Assembly: GCA_016789705.1 (NCBI GenBank)
Contig: JAEUQR010000083.1
Location: 27,311-91,310 of the forward strand
Direction: 5' to 3'
Origin: Acidobacteriota bacterium
Lineage (GTDB): Bacteria; Acidobacteriota; Vicinamibacteria; Vicinamibacterales; UBA2999
DNA: 64,000 nt
In this document: piece by piece, positions 17,295 to 26,505 of the stretch
Numbering within the stretch: position 1 is the stretch's first letter
Layout of the letters: every line of letters begins with the position of its first letter
Translations under genes and position numbers: made by a program
Notes under the pieces: model-generated
What the model was told of the DNA's origin: nothing
Database searches by the model: none
The model's input: only the letters and a program-made list of their open reading frames with translations

Positions 17295-17585
17295 ATGGCC
17301 ATCACCTCCATCGGCGCCTCGAATCCCATCAGCCTGCCCGGCGCGTCGTCGCCGGGCGCCGCCGACGGCGGCGACTTCGGCAGCTCGCTCGCGAAGTTGC
17401 TCGAGTCGGTCGAGTCGAGCGCGTCGAACGCGAATACCGCCATCGCCGCCATGACCGACGGCACCGGCGACGTCCACACGGCGATGCTCGCGCTGCAGCA
17501 GGCCGAGGTCTCCATGCAGCTCACCGTGCAGGTGCGCAACAAGCTCGTCCAGGCGTATCAGGATCTGATGCGCACGCCCATCTAG
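17295..17585 (+). CDS. fliE: Flagellar hook-basal body protein FliE
   Basis: A 96-residue protein that joins the MS ring (FliF) to the rod and gates rod export. The conserved C-terminal half is clear (GDVHTAMLALQQAEVSMQLTVQ, KLVQAYQDLMRTPI); the N-terminal 35 residues are Gly/Ser/Ala-rich and variable, as usual. It is co-transcribed with flgC (two-base gap) and fliF (12-base gap). Confidence 0.94.
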   Translation: MAITSIGASNPISLPGASSPGAADGGDFGSSLAKLLESVESSASNANTAIAAMTDGTGDVHTAMLALQQAEVSMQLTVQVRNKLVQAYQDLMRTPI

Positions 17586-17597
17586 CGGACCTGACCC

Positions 17598-19283
17598 GTG
17601 AATCCCCAGCAGCTCCTCGCGCACGTCAACCGCCTGCGGACGACGCTCTCGGCCGGACAGATCGCGAGCCTCATCGCCGCGTTCGTGGCGGTCGTCGGCG
17701 TCATCGCCGGCTCGGCCTACTGGGCCAGCACGCCGTCGTACTCGGTGCTGTTCCACGAGCTCGATCCGGAATCGGCCAACGCGGCCATCACCCGCCTCAA
17801 GGCCGGCAACGTCGAATACCGGCTCGAGAACGGTGGTACGACGCTGCTCGTGCCGGCCGTGCGCCTCGATGAACTGCGTCTCGAATTCGCCTCACAGGGG
17901 CTGCCACTCACCGGCCGTATCGGCTTCGAGATCTTCGATCGCACGTCGTTCGGCACGACCGAGTTCCTGGAGCAGGTGAACTACCGCCGCGGCCTCGAGG
18001 GCGAACTCGGCCGCACCATCGGCACGATTCGCGACGTCGCCAGCGCGCGCGTGCACATCGCGCTCGCGAAAGACTCGCTCTTCACCGAGGCGGCCAAACA
18101 GGCCAAGGCGTCGGTCGTGCTCAAGCTGCGCAACCAGAAGCCGCTCGCGCCCTCGACCGTCGCCGGCATCGCCAACCTCGTGGCCTCGGCCGTCGAGTCG
18201 CTGCGGCCGGAGTCGGTCGTCATCGTCGACACCTTCGGCCGCCCGCTCTCGAAGCCGGAGAAGGACGACACCGCCGGACCGGACGTCGAGGAGCAGCAGC
18301 AGTTCGAGCGCGACCTCACGTCCAGAGTCGTGTCGCTGCTCGAGCCGGTCGTCGGCCCCGGCCGCGTGCGTGTGAACGTCGCCGCGCAGTTCTCGGCCGA
18401 CACGGCCGAGGAGACCGAGGAAGTGTGGGACCCGAACCCGGTGCTACGCAGCCGTCAGAGCTCCTCCGACACGTCGGCCAGCGCCTCGTCGGCCTCGAAG
18501 GCCGCCCGCGCCGGCGGCGTGGCCGGCGCGCGCGCCAACCAGCCGCCCGACAACAGCTCCGCCAATCCGCAGGCCCTCCAGGTGTCGGGCAGCGAAGGCA
18601 CGTCGGGCCGCATGACCGAGACGGTCAACTACGAGATCGGCCGCAAGACGCGGCACAGGGTCGAACCGAGCGGCCAGATCGAGCGTCTCTCGGTGGCGGT
18701 CATCGTCGATGACGCGCGCACGCCGGGCGCCGAGGGGAAGCCGGCGACGAACAAGCCGCGCGACGCCGCCGAAATGGAGCGCATCAAGGGGCTCGTCGCC
18801 GCCTCGGTGGGGCTCAGCACCGAACGCGGCGACCAGCTCACCGTCGAGAACATCGCCTTCGAGGAAGCGCCGGAGGCGGTCGAGGCGCCGGCTGGTCCGT
18901 GGTGGACGCAGGTGTCGCCGACCGTGCAGGACACGCTCGGCGTGTCGGTGGGCGACGTCATGCGCTGGGTGCTCGTCGGCGTCATCGCGCTCATCGCCCT
19001 CTTCGCCGTGATTCGCCCGATGATGCGCGTCGCGCTCGGGCCGGCCACGGCCGTGCCGGCGCTCGCCCCGGCCGGCGCTGCGAGCGCGCTGCCGCCGGGC
19101 GCCATGCCGGCGCTCACCGGCGGCAAGACCGTAGCCGAACTCGAAGGCGAGATGCAGGCGGCCGCCGCCGGCCGCCCGGCCGGCCGCGTGTCGTCGCTGA
19201 AGGGCATTGCCGCCAAGGCCGAGCAGGATCCCGAGCACGTCGCCAAGCTGGTGCGAGCCATGCTCGCACAGGAAGACCGCTAA
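17598..19283 (+). CDS. fliF: Flagellar MS-ring protein FliF
   Basis: A 561-residue inner-membrane ring protein. A first membrane helix lies at ~20-42 (IASLIAAFVAVVGVIAGSAYW), followed by the periplasmic ring-building motifs (YSVLFHELDPESANAAITRL, GRIGFEIFDRTSFGTTEF, LEGELGRTI, VHIALAKDSLF), a low-complexity Ala/Ser region (~285-320), a second helix (~455-474) and a C-terminal tail (KLVRAMLAQEDR) expected to bind FliG. GTG17598 follows the fliE stop by 12 bases. Length and order of elements are normal for the family. Confidence 0.95.
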   Translation: MNPQQLLAHVNRLRTTLSAGQIASLIAAFVAVVGVIAGSAYWASTPSYSVLFHELDPESANAAITRLKAGNVEYRLENGGTTLLVPAVRLDELRLEFASQGLPLTGRIGFEIFDRTSFGTTEFLEQVNYRRGLEGELGRTIGTIRDVASARVHIALAKDSLFTEAAKQAKASVVLKLRNQKPLAPSTVAGIANLVASAVESLRPESVVIVDTFGRPLSKPEKDDTAGPDVEEQQQFERDLTSRVVSLLEPVVGPGRVRVNVAAQFSADTAEETEEVWDPNPVLRSRQSSSDTSASASSASKAARAGGVAGARANQPPDNSSANPQALQVSGSEGTSGRMTETVNYEIGRKTRHRVEPSGQIERLSVAVIVDDARTPGAEGKPATNKPRDAAEMERIKGLVAASVGLSTERGDQLTVENIAFEEAPEAVEAPAGPWWTQVSPTVQDTLGVSVGDVMRWVLVGVIALIALFAVIRPMMRVALGPATAVPALAPAGAASALPPGAMPALTGGKTVAELEGEMQAAAAGRPAGRVSSLKGIAAKAEQDPEHVAKLVRAMLAQEDR

Positions 19284-19286
19284 TTC

Positions 19287-20303
19287 ATGGCTGCGATTCC
19301 CGCGCAACTGACCGGCGCGCGCAAGGCCGCCATCGTCATGATGGCGCTTGGCGAGGGGCGCTCCGCCGAGGTGTTCAAGTTCCTGCAGGAGCATGAAGTC
19401 GAGGCGCTGGCGCGCGAGGTGGCCGCCGCCGGTAAAGTGCCCGCGGACGTCGGCGAGTCGGTGCTGGCCGAGTTCATGGACATGACCGAGGCGGCCGACC
19501 ACATCGCCACCGGCGGGGTCGAGCAGGCACGACGCCTCCTCGAACAGTCGGTCGGCCCCGAATCGGCCCGCCGCATCATCGATCGCGTGATCACGTCCTT
19601 CAAGGCCACCGCCGGCTTCGCGTCGCTGGAGAAGGCCAATCCCGAGCAGCTCTCGAAGTTCATCCTCGGTGAACATCCGCAGACCATCGCCGTGATCCTC
19701 GCCAGGCTCAATGCCAACAGCGCGGCGCAGCTCGTCTCGCAGCTGCCCGACGAACTGCAGGTGGACGTCATCGTGCGGATGGCCAGCATCGAGGAAATCC
19801 TTCCCGAGGTCATCGAGCGCATTTCGAGCGTCATCGACCAGCGTCTCAAGTCGCTGGGCGGTCCGACGCGCGAACACCAGGGCGGCGTCAAGGCGGTCGC
19901 GGAGCTGTTCAACCGGATGGCGCGGCCGATGAGTCAGCGGGCCCTCGAACTCGTGGAAGAGCGTTCGCAGGACCTCGCGGTGCAGATCCGCAATCTGATG
20001 TTCGTCTTCGACGACCTCGCCACCGTGGAAGACGTGGGGATTCGCGAGATCGTCAATCGGGCGGACAAGAAGGCGCTCACCGTCGCCCTCAAGGGCGCCA
20101 GTGAGGAGATCCGGAACCGGTTCTTCACCAACATGTCCAAGCGCGCCGGCGAGATGCTGAAGGAAGAAATGGATCTGATGGGCGCGGTCCGCCTGCGCGA
20201 AGTCGAGAAGGCGCAGCAGGAGATCGTGGCGATCACGCGCAAACTCGAGGAAGAGGGCGTCATCACCACGGGCGCCGGCGCCGGAGAACCGTATGTCGTC
20301 TAG
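19287..20303 (+). CDS. fliG: Flagellar motor switch protein FliG
   Basis: A 338-residue cytoplasmic C-ring protein that bears the torque-generating surface facing MotA. The N-terminal FliF-binding part (TGARKAAIVMMALGEGRSAEVF), the middle EHPQT motif (GEHPQTIAVILARL) and the C-terminal torque domain (RNLMFVFDDLATVEDVGIRE) with its charged helix (NRADKKALTVALKGA, MSKRAGEMLKEE) are all present. It starts three bases after fliF and overlaps fliH by 11 bases. Confidence 0.96.
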   Translation: MAAIPAQLTGARKAAIVMMALGEGRSAEVFKFLQEHEVEALAREVAAAGKVPADVGESVLAEFMDMTEAADHIATGGVEQARRLLEQSVGPESARRIIDRVITSFKATAGFASLEKANPEQLSKFILGEHPQTIAVILARLNANSAAQLVSQLPDELQVDVIVRMASIEEILPEVIERISSVIDQRLKSLGGPTREHQGGVKAVAELFNRMARPMSQRALELVEERSQDLAVQIRNLMFVFDDLATVEDVGIREIVNRADKKALTVALKGASEEIRNRFFTNMSKRAGEMLKEEMDLMGAVRLREVEKAQQEIVAITRKLEEEGVITTGAGAGEPYVV

Positions 20304-20985
20304 AGCCCGCCGCGTCACCGCGCCCGGACGGCCCGAGCGCTTCACCTGGGGCGCCACGGGCAACGAGGCCGAGCCCGACACCTACGTCGGCGTCAGCGGC
20401 GTGTTGCCGGTGGCGGCCGTGCCGCCCGCCGCCGTGCCGGATCTGGCCGCGCTCGAGCGCGAGGCGTTCACCAAGGGCTACGCACAAGGCGAACGCGCCG
20501 GTGCCGAAGCCAGTGCCGCCCGCGCCGAAGCCATGCTGCGCCGCCTGGCCCAGACGCTCGACGACCTGCAGGCGCTGCGCGGGGACCTCATCCGCCGCAC
20601 CGAACGCGAGGTCGTCGATCTCGCGCTCGCCATCGCGAAGAAGGTGCTGCAGCGGGAGGTGACGCTCGACCATGACCTCATGCTGGCGATGGCGCGGGTG
20701 GCCCTCGACCGCCTGGCCGACGTCTCCACCGCCAGCATCCGCCTGCACCCAGACGACTACGCCGGCGTGATGCTCGGCCGCGGTCCGTCGGCCGTGACGA
20801 CCCACGGCGTGCAGATCGTCGCCGACCCCTCGGTGCGGCGCGGCGGCTGCGTCGTGCAGTCGGAGTTCGGCTCGGTGGACATCGGCGTCGCCACCCAGAT
20901 CGACGAACTGACGCACGCGCTCTTCGGGGACGAGGCGCAGGGGCCGGTGCTGCCCGTCGGATTGCGTGATGATGCCGCCGCCTGA
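20293..20985 (+). CDS. fliH: Flagellar export apparatus protein FliH
   Basis: A 230-residue cytoplasmic regulator of the export ATPase FliI. A Pro/Ala-rich N-terminus is followed by a long helix (~55-110, EREAFTKGYAQGERAGAEASAA with GxxxG-like spacing) and the C-terminal FliH/YscL domain (VVDLALAIAKKVLQREVTLD, IRLHPDDYAGVM, DPSVRRGGCVVQSEFGSVDIGV). Its start overlaps fliG by 11 bases and its end overlaps fliI, which indicates tight translational coupling. Confidence 0.92.
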   Translation: MSSRARRVTAPGRPERFTWGATGNEAEPDTYVGVSGVLPVAAVPPAAVPDLAALEREAFTKGYAQGERAGAEASAARAEAMLRRLAQTLDDLQALRGDLIRRTEREVVDLALAIAKKVLQREVTLDHDLMLAMARVALDRLADVSTASIRLHPDDYAGVMLGRGPSAVTTHGVQIVADPSVRRGGCVVQSEFGSVDIGVATQIDELTHALFGDEAQGPVLPVGLRDDAAA

Positions 20986-22294
20986 GGCCACCTTGTCGCT
21001 CGCCCCGTACCTCATGCGTCTAGGTGAGGTGGATCCGGCGCCCGTCTTCGGCCACGTCACGCGTGTCGTCGGCCTCGTGGTGGAGTCGCAGGGGCCGCGC
21101 GCCCGCGTGGGCGATGTGTGTGAACTGCGCCGCGCCGACGGTGGCACGATGCTGCCGGTCGAAGTCGTCGGCTTCCGCGAGGGCCGCCTGCTCTCAGTGC
21201 CGCTCGGCGACACGACGGGTATCCGTCCCGGCGACCGCATCGTCGCCCGCGGCGGCGTGTTGTCGCTGCCGGCCGGCGACGGCCTGCTCGGGCGCGTCAT
21301 CGACGGGCTCGGCCGGCCGCTGGACGGCCGCGGACCACTCCAGGTGCGCGAGCGCGCGCCGCTCAGGCCGGCGGCGATGAATCCGCTCGACCGCGATCCC
21401 GTGGTGGCGCCGATCGGCACCGGTGTGCGCGCCGTGGACGCGATGCTCACCTTCGGCCGCGGCCAGCGTGTGGGCCTCTTCGGCGGCAGCGGCGTCGGCA
21501 AGAGCACGCTGCTCGGCATGATGGCACGCGGCACCGCGGCCGACGTCGTCGTGCTGGCGCTCGTCGGCGAGCGCGGCCGCGAAGTCCGCACCTTCCTCGA
21601 ACACGACCTCGGCCCGTCGGGGCTCGAGCGGTCGGTCGTCGTGGTCTCGACCTCCGACAGCCCGCCGCTCGTGCGCCTGCGCGCCGCCTACGGCGCCACC
21701 GCGATTGCGGAATACTTCCGCGATCGCGGCCTGAACGTGCTGCTCATGATGGATTCGGTCACGCGCTTCGCCATGGCGCAGCGCGAAGTGGGACTGGCCG
21801 CCGGCGAGCCGCCCACGGCCAAGGGGTACCCGCCGTCGGTCTTCGCGTTGCTGCCGGGGCTGCTCGAGCGCGCCGGCAACGTGCGCGGGAAGGGCAGCAT
21901 CACGGCCATCTACTCCGTGCTCGTCGAAGGTGACGACACCAACGAGCCGATTGCCGATGCCGTGCGCGGCATCCTCGATGGCCATATCGTGCTGTCGCGG
22001 GAACTCGCGGGGAGAAACCACTATCCGGCCATCGACATCCTGTCGAGCATCAGCCGCACCATGCCCGACGTGACGGAGGTCACGCACCGCCAGCGCGCCG
22101 CCGCCGTGCGCGAGTGGATGGCCACGCTGCGCGATACCGAAGACCTCGTCAGCGTGGGCGCCTACGTGAGGGGCACCACCCCGCGTATCGACCAGGCGCT
22201 CGAGCGCCGCGAGCGCATCCAGCAGTTCCTCTGTCAGCCCGCCGATACGCTCGTCGGCTTCGGCGACGCGCTCGACGCGCTGCAGGCGATCTGA
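20969..22294 (+). CDS. fliI: Flagellum-specific export ATPase FliI
   Basis: A 441-residue F1-beta-like ATPase of the type III export gate. It shows Walker A (FGGSGVGKST, ~170-180), the GERGREV signature, Walker B (VLLMMDSVTRFA) and the C-terminal chaperone-binding part. It overlaps fliH by 17 bases; ATG20972 and GTG20966 flank the chosen ATG, so the exact first codon is open. fliJ starts two bases after its stop. Confidence 0.95.
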   Translation: MMPPPEATLSLAPYLMRLGEVDPAPVFGHVTRVVGLVVESQGPRARVGDVCELRRADGGTMLPVEVVGFREGRLLSVPLGDTTGIRPGDRIVARGGVLSLPAGDGLLGRVIDGLGRPLDGRGPLQVRERAPLRPAAMNPLDRDPVVAPIGTGVRAVDAMLTFGRGQRVGLFGGSGVGKSTLLGMMARGTAADVVVLALVGERGREVRTFLEHDLGPSGLERSVVVVSTSDSPPLVRLRAAYGATAIAEYFRDRGLNVLLMMDSVTRFAMAQREVGLAAGEPPTAKGYPPSVFALLPGLLERAGNVRGKGSITAIYSVLVEGDDTNEPIADAVRGILDGHIVLSRELAGRNHYPAIDILSSISRTMPDVTEVTHRQRAAAVREWMATLRDTEDLVSVGAYVRGTTPRIDQALERRERIQQFLCQPADTLVGFGDALDALQAI

Positions 22295-22296
22295 CG

Positions 22297-22845
22297 ATGG
22301 GGCCCTTCCGCTTCCGCGCTGAAATCGTCCTCGACCTGCGCCGCCGCGAGGAGGAGGCGGCGCGCACGGCGCTGGCGCGCCAGCGGGCCGTCTGCGACCG
22401 GGCGCACGCCGCGCTCGCCGCCGCGCGTGATGCCGTGCTCGAGGCCGGCCGGGCGCTCGACGGCGCCGCGGCCGGTGGCACGACCCACGGCACACTCGAA
22501 TGGCACCGAAGTTGGATCGTGCGGCTGCGGCTGGCCGTGCAGGCGACGATGCGCGTGGCGGCCGAGGCCGATCAGGCCGCCGGGCGGGCCGCGCTGGCGC
22601 TCAACCAGGCGATGCAGCGGCGGCGGGTGCTCGAGCGCCTGCGCGACCGCGCCTGGCGCAAGTACAGCCTGGCGCGCGACCGGGCGCACATCCAGGAGAT
22701 GGACCAACTGGCCAGCCTGCGTTACGCGGCTCAGGCCCTTGAAGCAGGAGGCACACGTGATCGTCAATCAGACCAGCGGCAGCAGCAGTTCGGGAACCCA
22801 GGCCTCGCCGGCCCTGTCGTCGGCCACCGACACGCTGGGGCGTAA
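22297..22845 (+). CDS. fliJ: Flagellar export protein FliJ, unusually long
   Basis: A 182-residue, almost wholly alpha-helical coiled-coil protein ([20 protein letters not shown] ... [34 protein letters not shown]). FliJ is the stalk-like partner of FliI and normally has about 145 residues; the family-like part ends near residue 150. The last ~30 residues are read in a different frame from the start of flgD and overlap it by 89 bases, a much larger overlap than elsewhere in this locus. Either the original stop was lost or there is an assembly error. Identity rests on position directly after fliI plus the helical pattern. Confidence 0.82.
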   Translation: MGPFRFRAEIVLDLRRREEEAARTALARQRAVCDRAHAALAAARDAVLEAGRALDGAAAGGTTHGTLEWHRSWIVRLRLAVQATMRVAAEADQAAGRAALALNQAMQRRRVLERLRDRAWRKYSLARDRAHIQEMDQLASLRYAAQALEAGGTRDRQSDQRQQQFGNPGLAGPVVGHRHAGA

Positions 22846-23044
22846 TGCGTTCCTGAACCTCCTCGTCACGCAGCTCCAGAATCAGGATCCGACGCAGCCC
22901 CAGGCCGACGGCGAGTTCCTGGCCCAGCTCGCGCAGTTCAGTCAGCTCGAGCAGCTCCAGCAGCTCAACGACAAGATCGACGCGCTGGCAACCGCCCTCA
23001 CGCCGGCGTCGACCGGTGCGACCGGCTCGGACCGCACGGCCTGA
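22757..23044 (+). CDS. flgD: Flagellar hook-cap protein FlgD, short form
   Basis: A 95-residue protein containing the conserved FlgD N-terminal region ([36 protein letters not shown]) but no C-terminal Tudor/Fn3-like domain; E. coli FlgD has 231 residues, and short forms occur in some lineages. It scaffolds hook polymerisation and is then discarded. GTG22757 is supported by AGGAGG five bases upstream, which lies inside fliJ. A strong hairpin (23058-23083) follows the stop. Confidence 0.88.
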   Translation: MIVNQTSGSSSSGTQASPALSSATDTLGRNAFLNLLVTQLQNQDPTQPQADGEFLAQLAQFSQLEQLQQLNDKIDALATALTPASTGATGSDRTA

Positions 23045-23057
23045 CCGGGGCGCCGTC

Positions 23058-23083
23058 GGGGCTGTCGGTACGCCGACAGCTCC
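23058..23083. terminator. Strong hairpin after flgD (TGTCGG/CCGACA family)
   Basis: GCTGTCGG-TACG-CCGACAGC is a perfect 8-bp stem with a four-base loop and can extend by three further pairs (one G-T). It starts 14 bases after the flgD stop. There is no T-run, so it may be an attenuator, an RNA-processing site or a protein-binding palindrome rather than a classical terminator. Confidence 0.45.
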
Positions 23084-23252
23084 GCGGCCCGCCGGCCGCC
23101 CGTCCCCGCCTCCTCCCGCCCCGCGGCGTTCGCGCCTCCCTCGCTCCGCTCCCGCCCGTTTCCCGGAATTCGGCCCGAATTTCGCGCCTGCCGCGCCGGC
23201 GCGCGCCTGTACATCGGCCGCCGACGCCAGGCCTTGAATCCGGCGCGCCGTC

Positions 23253-23268
23253 TGGCACCGCCTTTGAT
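23253..23268 (+). promoter_or_regulatory. Degenerate sigma-54-like promoter before the small ORF and flgE
   Basis: TGGCACCGCCTTTGAT has a perfect TGGCAC -24 element (GG at 23254-23255) and TTTG at the right distance, but the -12 GC is GA (23266-23267). The predicted start, near 23279, would give a 25-base leader to the small ORF at 23304. Suggestive only. Confidence 0.35.
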
Positions 23269-23303
23269 ACCTGCCTCTGCGGGCATGGCCCGGGAGTGAC
23301 AGG

Positions 23304-23498
23304 TTGCTGACCCTCGACGAACCCGATGTGCAGACGTACGACGGCCCCGAGGCCTGGAACGGCGTGGGCGCCGATGGCCTGGTGCCCCTCGACCGCCTGT
23401 TCATGACCGTACGGGCCTGGTGTGACGACCCGCCCTGCAGCCTGGCGGGCGGCGACTCCGATCCGCTCTACCGCACGCACGGCGATCCGCGCGACTAG
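23304..23498 (+). CDS. Small hypothetical protein between flgD and flgE
   Basis: A 64-residue acidic protein that I do not recognise; it has two Cys residues (CDDPPC, residues ~41-46) and no membrane segment. Nearly every codon ends in G or C, as in the neighbouring genes, and GGGAG stands nine bases before the TTG start, so it is probably a real gene. In Bacillus the corresponding position relative to flgE holds short regulators (SwrD/FlbD), but the sequence is not similar to those. It ends 45 bases before flgE and shares the same possible promoter. Confidence 0.5.
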   Translation: MLTLDEPDVQTYDGPEAWNGVGADGLVPLDRLFMTVRAWCDDPPCSLAGGDSDPLYRTHGDPRD

Positions 23499-23543
23499 TC
23501 GCGCCACCGACGACCACCGCTTTCGACAGGAAGGACACGACCT

Positions 23544-24791
23544 ATGGGTTTCTCGGCAAGTCTCTCGGGCCTGAATGCCAACCAGCAGAAGCTGAGCGTG
23601 ATTGGCAACAACCTCGCGAACATCAACACGGTGGCGTTCAAGGCCAGCTCGGTCCAGTTCATGGATCTGGTGAGCCAGAACGTCGGCGGATCGAGCGCGA
23701 ATCCCATGCAGGTCGGCCTCGGCGTGACGACCGGCGCCATCTCGCCGAACTTCACGCAGGGCGGCCTCGAGAACACCGGCATCAATACCCACGTGGCCAT
23801 CCAGGGCCGCGGCTTCTTCATGGTGGGCAGTGGCGGCAACGACCGCTCCTACACCCGCGCCGGTGACTTCTCGTTCGACGCCAACGGCCGCATGGTCTCG
23901 GCCGAAGGGCTGGCCGTGCAGGGCTACACGCAGACCGATCCGATCACCGGCGAGATCATCACGACCGGCCAGCCGGCCGATATCGTCATTCCGCCCGGCA
24001 TCCTGCGCGCACCCGGCGCCACGACGCAGTTCGGCACGACGACCAACCTGAACGCGAGCGCGGCCGTCGGCGACACCTTCACCGCGTCCGTGCAGATTTA
24101 TGACGCCCTCGGCGACGTGCACGTCGCCACGGTGACCTACACCAACACCGGCCCGGGCGCGTGGGGCTACGACATCACCGTCGACGGCGGGGAGGTGACC
24201 GGCGGCACGGCCGGCACGCCGCAGTCGATCGGTGCCGGCAACGTGACGTTCGGTCCGACGGGCCTCATGACAGCGCCGGCGGCCGACGTGGTCATCACGA
24301 GCCCGGCGTGGGCGAACGGCGCCGCCCCCACGAACTTCACGTGGGACCTCTACGACGCCAACAACCAGGCGGCGCTCACCGGTTATGCCGCGACCTCGGC
24401 CACCTCGTCGATCACGCAGAACGGCTTTGCCGCCGGCACCATCAACCCGATCACGATCGACGCGGAGGGCCGCATCCAGGCGTCGATCGGCTCGGGCCGC
24501 ACGATCGTCATCGCGCAACTCGCGATCGCCAACTTCAACAATCCGCAGGGCCTGCAGAAGCTCGGCGCCAACCGCTTCGCCGAAACGCAGGCGGCCGGCA
24601 TCCCGAACGTCGGTGTCGCCAACACCGGCGGCCGCGGCAGCGTCTTCGGCAGCGCGCTCGAGCAGTCGAACGTCGACATCGCGCAGGAATTCACGCAGAT
24701 GATCCTCGCGCAGCGCGGGTATCAGGCGAACTCGCGCAGCATCACGGTCGCCGACGAACTGCTCGTCGAAACCCTCAACCTCAAGCGCTAA
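23544..24791 (+). CDS. flgE: Flagellar hook protein FlgE
   Basis: A 415-residue hook subunit. The N-terminal axial motif (LSGLNANQQKLSVIGNNLANINTVAFKAS), the FlgE/F/G core (AIQGRGFFMVG, YTRAGDFSFDANGRMVSAEG) and the C-terminal coiled region (SALEQSNVDIAQEFTQMILAQRGYQANSRSITVADELLVETLNLKR region) are complete. The central hypervariable part (~140-310) is Thr/Ala/Gly-rich. It is preceded by AGGAAGG. It assembles outside the cell after export and is capped by FlgD. Confidence 0.96.
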   Translation: MGFSASLSGLNANQQKLSVIGNNLANINTVAFKASSVQFMDLVSQNVGGSSANPMQVGLGVTTGAISPNFTQGGLENTGINTHVAIQGRGFFMVGSGGNDRSYTRAGDFSFDANGRMVSAEGLAVQGYTQTDPITGEIITTGQPADIVIPPGILRAPGATTQFGTTTNLNASAAVGDTFTASVQIYDALGDVHVATVTYTNTGPGAWGYDITVDGGEVTGGTAGTPQSIGAGNVTFGPTGLMTAPAADVVITSPAWANGAAPTNFTWDLYDANNQAALTGYAATSATSSITQNGFAAGTINPITIDAEGRIQASIGSGRTIVIAQLAIANFNNPQGLQKLGANRFAETQAAGIPNVGVANTGGRGSVFGSALEQSNVDIAQEFTQMILAQRGYQANSRSITVADELLVETLNLKR

Positions 24792-24803
24792 AGGGAGACG
24801 GAC

Positions 24804-26492
24804 GTGATCGGCATGCCCAACGCCACGCCCGGCGGAACCGGCGCCGGACTGCCCGTGGCCGCGGCCGCGGCGGTGCCGCCGGCCGGCCTGGTGGCCGCCG
24901 ACCAGGCGTTCGACGACGTCTTCCGCCAGCTCACCGGCGGACTGCTCACCACGTCCGCGCAGGCGGGTGAGGCCCTGGCCGAGTTCGACGCGGCCGTCGA
25001 GGGCGAGGGCGGCGACGGCGACACGGCCGAGGTCGCCCTGCCGTTCGGCATCGTGCCGGTGCCGGTGTTGTTCACGTTGCCGGCCGTGACGACGCCGGTC
25101 GTGACCGAGGGCGAGGGTGGCGAGACGCCGGCCGACGATGCCGCGGGTATCGCGACGGCCACGGTCGCCACCGGGGCGTCGACCGCTGCCGCGGCAGGCG
25201 CCGCGACGCGTGCCGCGGGTGCCGTGCCGGTTGCCGGCGCGGACACACCCGCCGCCGCGCCGTTCGAACTCGAGACGGCGCCGGCGGAGGGCGCCGCGAA
25301 GACCGCGGCGGCCGAGGACGCAGACGTCCTCGCCGCCCTGACCCTGCCGGCGGACGCTGCCGGCACTGCGACGCCTTCGACCGAGGTCGAGGCGCACGTG
25401 CGTGGGCTGGACCGTCGTCGCGGTATGCGCGAGACGCCGGCCCGCGCGCGGACCTTCGACACGGACACGGCCGAGACGAATGCCGGTGCGTCCGCGCCGG
25501 TGGCCCCTGCGCCGGGCGGCGCGCCGGCCCCCGGCCCGGCGCCGGCTCCGGCCGCCGCCGCGGCCGAGAACTCCGGCACCGCGTCGCGCGAGCTGCCGGC
25601 CACGGCAGAACGCGCCTTCGCCCTGCAGCGGGCGCTCGCGCGGCAGCACGACAACACGCACCGCGACGCCCCCGCCCCGGGACTGGTGACGCAAGTCGCC
25701 GCGACCGGAGGTGCCGCGTCCGGTGGTGGCGCCGAGCCGCCGGGCGACGATCCCTCGCACGGCCGGAAGCCCGGTCGGGCGTGGAGCAGTGGTGGCGTGC
25801 CCGGTGTGACGCTGCCGGCCCCCGTCGCGCCCGCCGTGCCGACCGCTGCCGCCGGACACGTCACGCAGGCGCCGAGTGACGCCGCGACGCCAGGCCCGGC
25901 GGCGACCGCCGCGTGGCGCGCCGCGTTCGCGTCGTCGGCGCTCCCGGACCTTGCCGGCGCCGCCGCGGATGCGGCCCGGTCGGCCGCGGCGCCCGGACTC
26001 GTTGCCGGCCTGCCGCCCGCCGTGGAACTCGCCGCGATTCGCGATCGCGGCCCGAGCGTCGTCGAGACGCCGCACGCCATGCCCGAACTCGACGCGGCGA
26101 CCGGCGAGGCCGTGCACACACAGATCGTCAAGTCGATTCGCATGCAGTGGACGGGCGGCGTCGGCGAAGCCCGCGTCACGCTCAAGCCCGGCTACCTCGG
26201 CGAGGTCACGGCCTCGATCAAGGTCGAACAGGGCGTCGTCACCGCGACGCTCCAGGCCGACACGCCGGAAGTGCGGCGCTGGATGGAATCGCACACCGCG
26301 ACGCTCCGCGATGCGCTCGTGGACCACGGCCTCAGGCTCGATCGCCTGACGGTGGGCGAGCCCGAACGCCAGGCGGCGCCGGGCGACCGCCAGGCGAAAT
26401 CCCGTCAGCAGCCCCGGCAGCAGGCGCCGCGCCAGCGCGCCCGCCGCGAGACGCCCGGCACGGACACCCCTTTCGAAGTGACTCCCGACTAA
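24804..26492 (+). CDS. fliK: Flagellar hook-length control protein FliK
   Basis: A 562-residue protein. The first ~420 residues are Ala/Pro/Gly-rich and look disordered, as in FliK molecular rulers. The C-terminal ~90 residues form the Flg_hook domain (GVGEARVTLKPGYLGEVTASI, VVTATLQADTPEVRRWMESH, LRDALVDHGLRLDRLTV) that switches FlhB specificity from hook to filament substrates. The gene lies after flgE rather than before flgD, a less common order. GGGAGA precedes the GTG start. Confidence 0.88.
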   Translation: MIGMPNATPGGTGAGLPVAAAAAVPPAGLVAADQAFDDVFRQLTGGLLTTSAQAGEALAEFDAAVEGEGGDGDTAEVALPFGIVPVPVLFTLPAVTTPVVTEGEGGETPADDAAGIATATVATGASTAAAAGAATRAAGAVPVAGADTPAAAPFELETAPAEGAAKTAAAEDADVLAALTLPADAAGTATPSTEVEAHVRGLDRRRGMRETPARARTFDTDTAETNAGASAPVAPAPGGAPAPGPAPAPAAAAAENSGTASRELPATAERAFALQRALARQHDNTHRDAPAPGLVTQVAATGGAASGGGAEPPGDDPSHGRKPGRAWSSGGVPGVTLPAPVAPAVPTAAAGHVTQAPSDAATPGPAATAAWRAAFASSALPDLAGAAADAARSAAAPGLVAGLPPAVELAAIRDRGPSVVETPHAMPELDAATGEAVHTQIVKSIRMQWTGGVGEARVTLKPGYLGEVTASIKVEQGVVTATLQADTPEVRRWMESHTATLRDALVDHGLRLDRLTVGEPERQAAPGDRQAKSRQQPRQQAPRQRARRETPGTDTPFEVTPD

Positions 26493-26505
26493 CGAGGAAC
26501 GCCCC

